From Desulfobacteraceae bacterium (GTDB lineage Bacteria > Desulfobacterota > Syntrophobacteria > BM002), in NCBI GenBank assembly GCA_002899795.1, contig PPDG01000615.1:1-8512 (forward strand): a stretch of 8,512 bases of DNA, written 5' to 3'. Of the stretch, positions 5,862-8,512 are shown one piece after another; position 1 is the first letter of the stretch; every line of letters begins with the position of its first letter. The notes below the pieces were generated by a model. It was not told the origin of the DNA. It was given only the letters and a program-made list of their open reading frames with translations, and ran no database searches. The translations under genes and the position numbers were made by a program.

Positions 5862-5965
5862 CAAATTACAAACAAATCTCAAATTCCAATGCCAAATGAC
5901 CGAAACAGGTTTGGAATTTCTATTCCTCCAATACTCCAGCACTCCAATACTCCAGTACTCCAATC
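5842..5965. repeat. Heptad and octad repeats between hpnH and hpnM
   Basis: Heptads run from 5842 to 5876 (AAATCCC, AAACTCC, AAGCACC, AAATTAC, AAACAAA). The phase slips by four bases, and they resume at 5881-5908 (AAATTCC, AATGCCA, AATGACC, GAAACAG). TTGGAATTT (5911-5919) is the exact complement of AAATTCCAA (5881-5889), giving an inverted pair 21 bp apart. From 5926 to 5965 five 8-bp units follow: CTCCAATA, CTCCAGCA, CTCCAATA, CTCCAGTA, CTCCAATC. The block stays open in the hpnM frame. Confidence 0.8.
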
Positions 5966-5974
5966 AATCGCCTT

Positions 5975-7081
5975 CTAGCTTCCTGCCGGATGTTCGATTT
6001 CTTTCTCGTCGCAAGACTCAGATGCAGTTGCAGAACCTTCCACAGATAAATCGGGTGCCATGGGGCCATATGTGCGCGGCCCGCGGAGGGAGACCCATAG
6101 GGCTTTCAGAGGATGTGCAAGCATGTCGTTAACCGCACTCGGCTCAAATCCACTGTGGAGCATACATTGGGCACATTTGGGATTGCGCCCGGTACCATAC
6201 CTGTCCCAGTCTGTTTCTTCTATGAGTTCCCTGAAACTGGAAGCATGGCTTCCTTCCTGCAATAAATAACAGGGACGCTGCCAGCCGAAGATGTTACGTG
6301 TTGGGTTGCCCCAGGGGGTGCATTGGTAGTCTTGGTTGCCGGCCAAAAAATTAAGGTAGAGAGTGGTGTGATTGAATTTCCACTTGCGCTCCTTACCTAG
6401 TTTGAAAATGTCCCGGAAAAGTTGTTTGCTGGCAGTGCGCTGCAAAAATACTTCCTGCTGTGAGGCACGTTCGTAACTGAAACCGGGGGCAATGGTAACT
6501 CCCTCTATTCCGAGACCCATGGCGAAATCAAAAAACTCGGCGGCTTCCTGGGCGCTCACCCCCTCGTACAGAGTGGAATTTATTGTAACCCTGAAACCCT
6601 TCTGGTTTGCTGATTTGATAGCATCCACTGCCAGATCAAATACTCCTTGCCGACAAACGAGAGCGTCATGTCGTTCACGATTTCCGTCAAGGTGAATTGA
6701 AAAAGTAAGGTATGGCGAGGGCGCATAGTCCACAAGATGTTTTTTGAGGAGCAAACCATTGGTGCATAGGTAGACAAACTTCTTGCGACGAGTAATCCCT
6801 GCAACTATCTGAGCCATCTCTTTGTGGAGCAGGGGTTCACCACCGGCTATGGAAACTACAGGGGCGCCACATTCATCCACCGCTGCAAGACACTCTTCCA
6901 CACTGAGAGTCTTGTCGAGAATTTCCTCCGGGTGCTCGATCTTACCGCAACCAGCACAGGCTAGATTGCAGCGAAATAGAGGCTCCAACATCAAGACAAG
7001 GGGATAGCGTTTTTCCCCGCGCAGCTTCTGCTTAGTGATATAGTTGGCAACACGGTACTGTTGGATTAGAGGAACAGGCAT
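5975..7081 (-). CDS. hpnH: HpnH, radical SAM adenosylhopane-forming enzyme
   Basis: HpnH uses a SAM-derived 5'-deoxyadenosyl radical to join an adenosyl group to the hopene side chain, giving adenosylhopane, the parent of extended C35 hopanoids. The 368-residue product shows the radical SAM cluster motif CNLACAGC (Cys38, Cys42, Cys45) and the SAM-binding GGEPLL (80-85). FSIHLDG (127-133) and INSTLYEG (167-174) continue the barrel. The C-terminal half has further cysteines at 254, 271, 303 and 306 (CAQC), in the region that usually carries the HpnH-specific DUF3463 domain. The last 35 or so residues are polar and low in complexity. ATG 7081 has only a G-run (7088-7093) as ribosome site, but no other start fits. 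It lies between ispH and hpnM on the same strand. Full length, no damage seen. Confidence 0.96.
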   Translation of the reverse strand: MPVPLIQQYRVANYITKQKLRGEKRYPLVLMLEPLFRCNLACAGCGKIEHPEEILDKTLSVEECLAAVDECGAPVVSIAGGEPLLHKEMAQIVAGITRRKKFVYLCTNGLLLKKHLVDYAPSPYLTFSIHLDGNRERHDALVCRQGVFDLAVDAIKSANQKGFRVTINSTLYEGVSAQEAAEFFDFAMGLGIEGVTIAPGFSYERASQQEVFLQRTASKQLFRDIFKLGKERKWKFNHTTLYLNFLAGNQDYQCTPWGNPTRNIFGWQRPCYLLQEGSHASSFRELIEETDWDRYGTGRNPKCAQCMLHSGFEPSAVNDMLAHPLKALWVSLRGPRTYGPMAPDLSVEGSATASESCDEKEIEHPAGS

Positions 7082-7123
7082 TCTGAGCCCCCCAGGTGAC
7101 AGTGGTCACAAATTTTTTATTTT

Positions 7124-7235
7124 GAATATCGAATATCGAACAAGGAATTTCGAACAGCAGAAGTTTTCGAAAGCAATGAGACAATGTTTTTCACTTCGAT
7201 ATTCTGCGGTTCCTTGTTCTGCGGTTCTGCGGTTC
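7124..7235. repeat. Two-armed repeat of GAA-initial heptads and octads
   Basis: The forward arm (7124-7158) is GAATATC, GAATATC, GAACAAG, GAATTTC, GAACAGC. The opposite-strand arm (7235 down to 7198) reads GAACCGCA, GAACCGCA, GAACAAG, GAACCGCA, GAATATC and leads into GAAGTG. Two 10-bp words occur perfectly in both orientations: GAATATCGAA (7131-7140; complement at 7195-7204) and GAACAAGGAA (7138-7147; complement at 7210-7219). The order of the words is not that of a simple hairpin, so the arms look shuffled. It lies in the 300-bp gap between ispH and hpnH. Confidence 0.8.
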
Positions 7236-7239
7236 ATAT

Positions 7240-7255
7240 TATCAAAGACTTGATA
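7240..7255. other. Short inverted repeat TATCAA-N4-TTGATA
   Basis: A perfect 6-4-6 palindrome lies upstream of hpnH in an AT-rich stretch (7236-7272). It could be a small operator or chance. I found no convincing promoter for hpnH beside it, so hpnH may depend on read-through from ispH. Confidence 0.3.
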
Positions 7256-7330
7256 GCTGATAATTGTTTGATGAGTGCTGACCGGGGAGACTGGGTTCAA
7301 TTTTGTAGCCCTTTCAGGGGCAGCCGAGAC

Positions 7331-7372
7331 CCGGGTCCTTCCCCGCATAGCGGGATCTTCGATGGACCCCGG
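7331..7372 (-). other. Large GC-rich stem-loop downstream of ispH
   Basis: CCGGGTCC (7331-7338) pairs with GGACCCCGG (7364-7372) with one bulged base. Inside it CCCGC (7342-7346) pairs with GCGGG (7350-7354). It lies ten bases past the ispH stop codon on the minus strand. No T-run follows, so it is not a standard terminator. It could protect the ispH message from 3' decay or partly limit read-through into hpnH. Confidence 0.45.
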
Positions 7373-7381
7373 ATTCTTTAC

Positions 7382-8305
7382 TCAGAGATATGCTGATTTG
7401 GGTAAATGAAAGCGTATGGTCTCCTGTTTACCCTCCATCTCCCGCACGTGCAGTTTGCCAAAGTCGCCCAATCTGTCCAGAACCTCTTGCACCAGTATTT
7501 CAGGTGTTGAGGCTCCAGCGGTGATCCCTATCCTCGCCTTGTTCGTGAACCAGGCGGGATCAATCTCTTCCCCGTCCTCGATCAAGTACGCAGGCAGATC
7601 ATTCTGTGCGCCTACCTCGCGAAGACGGTTGGAGTTTGAACTGTACCGAGCCCCCACTACCAAGAGCAGATCAATCTCTTGAGCCAGTAACTTTACAGCG
7701 TTCTGTCTGCTTTGGGTAGCGTAACAGATATCCTTCAAATCAGGCCCAATGATAGGGGGGAAACGTTTTTTCAATGCGTCTATAACGTGGCGAGTATCGC
7801 CCATGCTCAGAGTCGTTTGGGTGACGTATGCCAGACGATCAGAATCTCTGACATACAGTGATTCAACTTCAGCCACGCTTGATAGTATATGGACCGTCCC
7901 ATCGGTACGCCCCCTGGTCCCTTCCACTTCCGGATGGCCCGGATGACCGATGATAATAATCTCCATGCCCTGGCGACTGTGACGCTGGGCTTGTCGATGT
8001 ACTTTGGTGACCAGGGGACAGGTGGCGTCGATAGCCCGCAGATTTCGTCTTTTCGCTTGCTCGACCACTGCGTTGGACACGCCGTGGGCACTGAAGATGG
8101 TCACGGCAGACAGGGGCACTTCCTCTAAATCTTTGACGAAACGGGCACCTCGCTCTCGTAAGTCGCCAACCACATGCCGATTGTGGACGATTTCATGTAA
8201 CACGTACACCGGGGTGCCATGGAGTTGGAGCGCGCGGTCCACGGTCTCTATGGCACGCACCACTCCTGCACAAAATCCACGGGGTTTAGCCAGTATCACT
8301 TGCAT
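7382..8305 (-). CDS. ispH: 4-hydroxy-3-methylbut-2-enyl diphosphate reductase IspH (LytB)
   Basis: IspH is the last enzyme of the MEP pathway. It reduces HMBPP to IPP and DMAPP with an oxygen-sensitive iron-sulfur cluster, in the cytoplasm. The 307-residue product (E. coli 316) has all three cluster cysteines: Cys12 in PRGFCAGV, Cys96 in DATCPLV and Cys194 in DICYATQSRQ. Substrate-binding residues are also present: His41 (HEIVHN), His74 (FSAHGVS), His124 and Glu126 (GHPEVEG), the TQTTLS segment at 162-167, SSNSNRL (222-228) and AGASTPE (263-269). ATG 8305 is preceded by AAAGGG (8313-8318). It is upstream of hpnH and hpnM on the same strand, which links precursor supply to hopanoid making, although 300 bp of repeat-rich sequence separates it from hpnH. 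Confidence 0.97.
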   Translation of the reverse strand: MQVILAKPRGFCAGVVRAIETVDRALQLHGTPVYVLHEIVHNRHVVGDLRERGARFVKDLEEVPLSAVTIFSAHGVSNAVVEQAKRRNLRAIDATCPLVTKVHRQAQRHSRQGMEIIIIGHPGHPEVEGTRGRTDGTVHILSSVAEVESLYVRDSDRLAYVTQTTLSMGDTRHVIDALKKRFPPIIGPDLKDICYATQSRQNAVKLLAQEIDLLLVVGARYSSNSNRLREVGAQNDLPAYLIEDGEEIDPAWFTNKARIGITAGASTPEILVQEVLDRLGDFGKLHVREMEGKQETIRFHLPKSAYL

Positions 8306-8338
8306 CGTCTACCCTTTGCCTCTGAACTGTAGCCGAGA

Positions 8339-8359
8339 CCCTAACATAATAATTTAGGG
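8339..8359. promoter_or_regulatory. Inverted repeat CCCTAA-N9-TTAGGG upstream of ispH
   Basis: Perfect 6-bp arms (8339-8344 and 8354-8359) flank an AT-only centre except for one C. On the minus strand the centre includes TATTAT, a possible -10 box, 40 or so bp before ATG 8305. I could not find a matching -35 element. It may be an operator over the ispH promoter, or chance. Confidence 0.35.
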
Positions 8360-8361
8360 AA

Positions 8362-8389
8362 GCATAGGGCATGGAGCATGGAGCATAGG
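8362..8389. repeat. Heptad tandem repeat, GCATAGG and GCATGGA words
   Basis: Four units in perfect register: GCATAGG, GCATGGA, GCATGGA, GCATAGG. This is the same word family as 145-165, about 8.2 kb away. It lies just upstream of the inverted repeat preceding ispH. Positions 8390-8491 contain near-repeats such as GTCATGTGGGT and GTCATTGGGT but no gene. Confidence 0.75.
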
Positions 8390-8491
8390 GAAATACAGCT
8401 GGCAGTAGTGCTCAGCGCTCATCGAGCTTCGCGTCATGTGGGTGCGCCGTCATTGGGTCACTACGCTTCGCTGTCCTTTGTTGTATAGGTG

Positions 8492-8512
8492 GAGGGCAGA
8501 GGACAGAGTACA
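8492..8512. repeat. Heptad repeat cut by the window edge
   Basis: Three units are visible, GAGGGCA, GAGGACA and GAGTACA, in register up to the last base of the window. The array probably continues beyond it. Confidence 0.55.

Noticed and set aside
5665..6132. A 155-codon + strand frame across hpnM, the repeat and the end of hpnH
   Set aside because: It is antisense to two confident genes and passes through repeat sequence.
7106..7348. An 80-codon minus-strand frame between ispH and hpnH
   Set aside because: Most of its residues come from the GAA-initial repeat units; no ribosome site and no family resemblance.
7300..7381. tRNA or other classical RNA gene in the GC-rich stem-loop region
   Set aside because: No cloverleaf, no T-loop consensus and no CCA end; only nested hairpins are visible.

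Overview
The window reads as a chromosomal segment of a Gram-negative bacterium, most likely a member of the Desulfobacterota (old Deltaproteobacteria). This is an inference from gene content (hopanoid genes hpnB, hpnH and hpnM beside ispH; a CIRCE-controlled groESL pair) and from the style of the spacers, which are full of short 7-bp tandem words. No marker gene fixes the taxon. Coding regions look moderate in GC, and several spacers are clearly more AT-rich.

Layout. 1-400: no gene, only heptanucleotide repeat arrays. 401-2697: groES-groEL heat-shock operon on the + strand, with promoter candidates, a perfect CIRCE operator and a perfect intrinsic terminator. 2698-3022: non-coding, holding a 103-bp palindromic repeat and a run of three GC-rich hairpins. 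3023-3625 (-): a secreted MlaC/Tgt2-family lipid-binding protein. 3626-3975: divergent promoter region with a 7-5-7 inverted repeat between two promoter candidates. 3976-5100 (+): HpnB glycosyltransferase. 5202-8305 (-): ispH, hpnH and hpnM, transcribed in that order. 8306-8512: upstream region of ispH, again with heptad repeats.

How the genes fit together. IspH makes the C5 isoprenoid precursors IPP and DMAPP. HpnH is the radical SAM enzyme that joins an adenosyl group to the C30 hopene skeleton. HpnB is a membrane glycosyltransferase associated with hopanoid clusters. HpnM is a periplasmic MlaC-like protein thought to take part in hopanoid transport. A second, generic MlaC homologue diverges from hpnB. 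Squalene synthesis genes, the squalene-hopene cyclase (shc/hpnF) and the HpnN transporter are not here, so this is only one part of the pathway. The GroESL chaperonin operon is an independent neighbour.

The least expected content is in the spacers. Five of them carry degenerate arrays with a strict 7-bp (sometimes 8-bp) period. The words differ from site to site, and four sites have a forward arm followed by an arm on the opposite strand. One array contains the hpnB stop codon and another runs into the 5' end of the hpnM reading frame, obscuring its start. I found no CRISPR array, tRNA, rRNA, transposase or phage gene.
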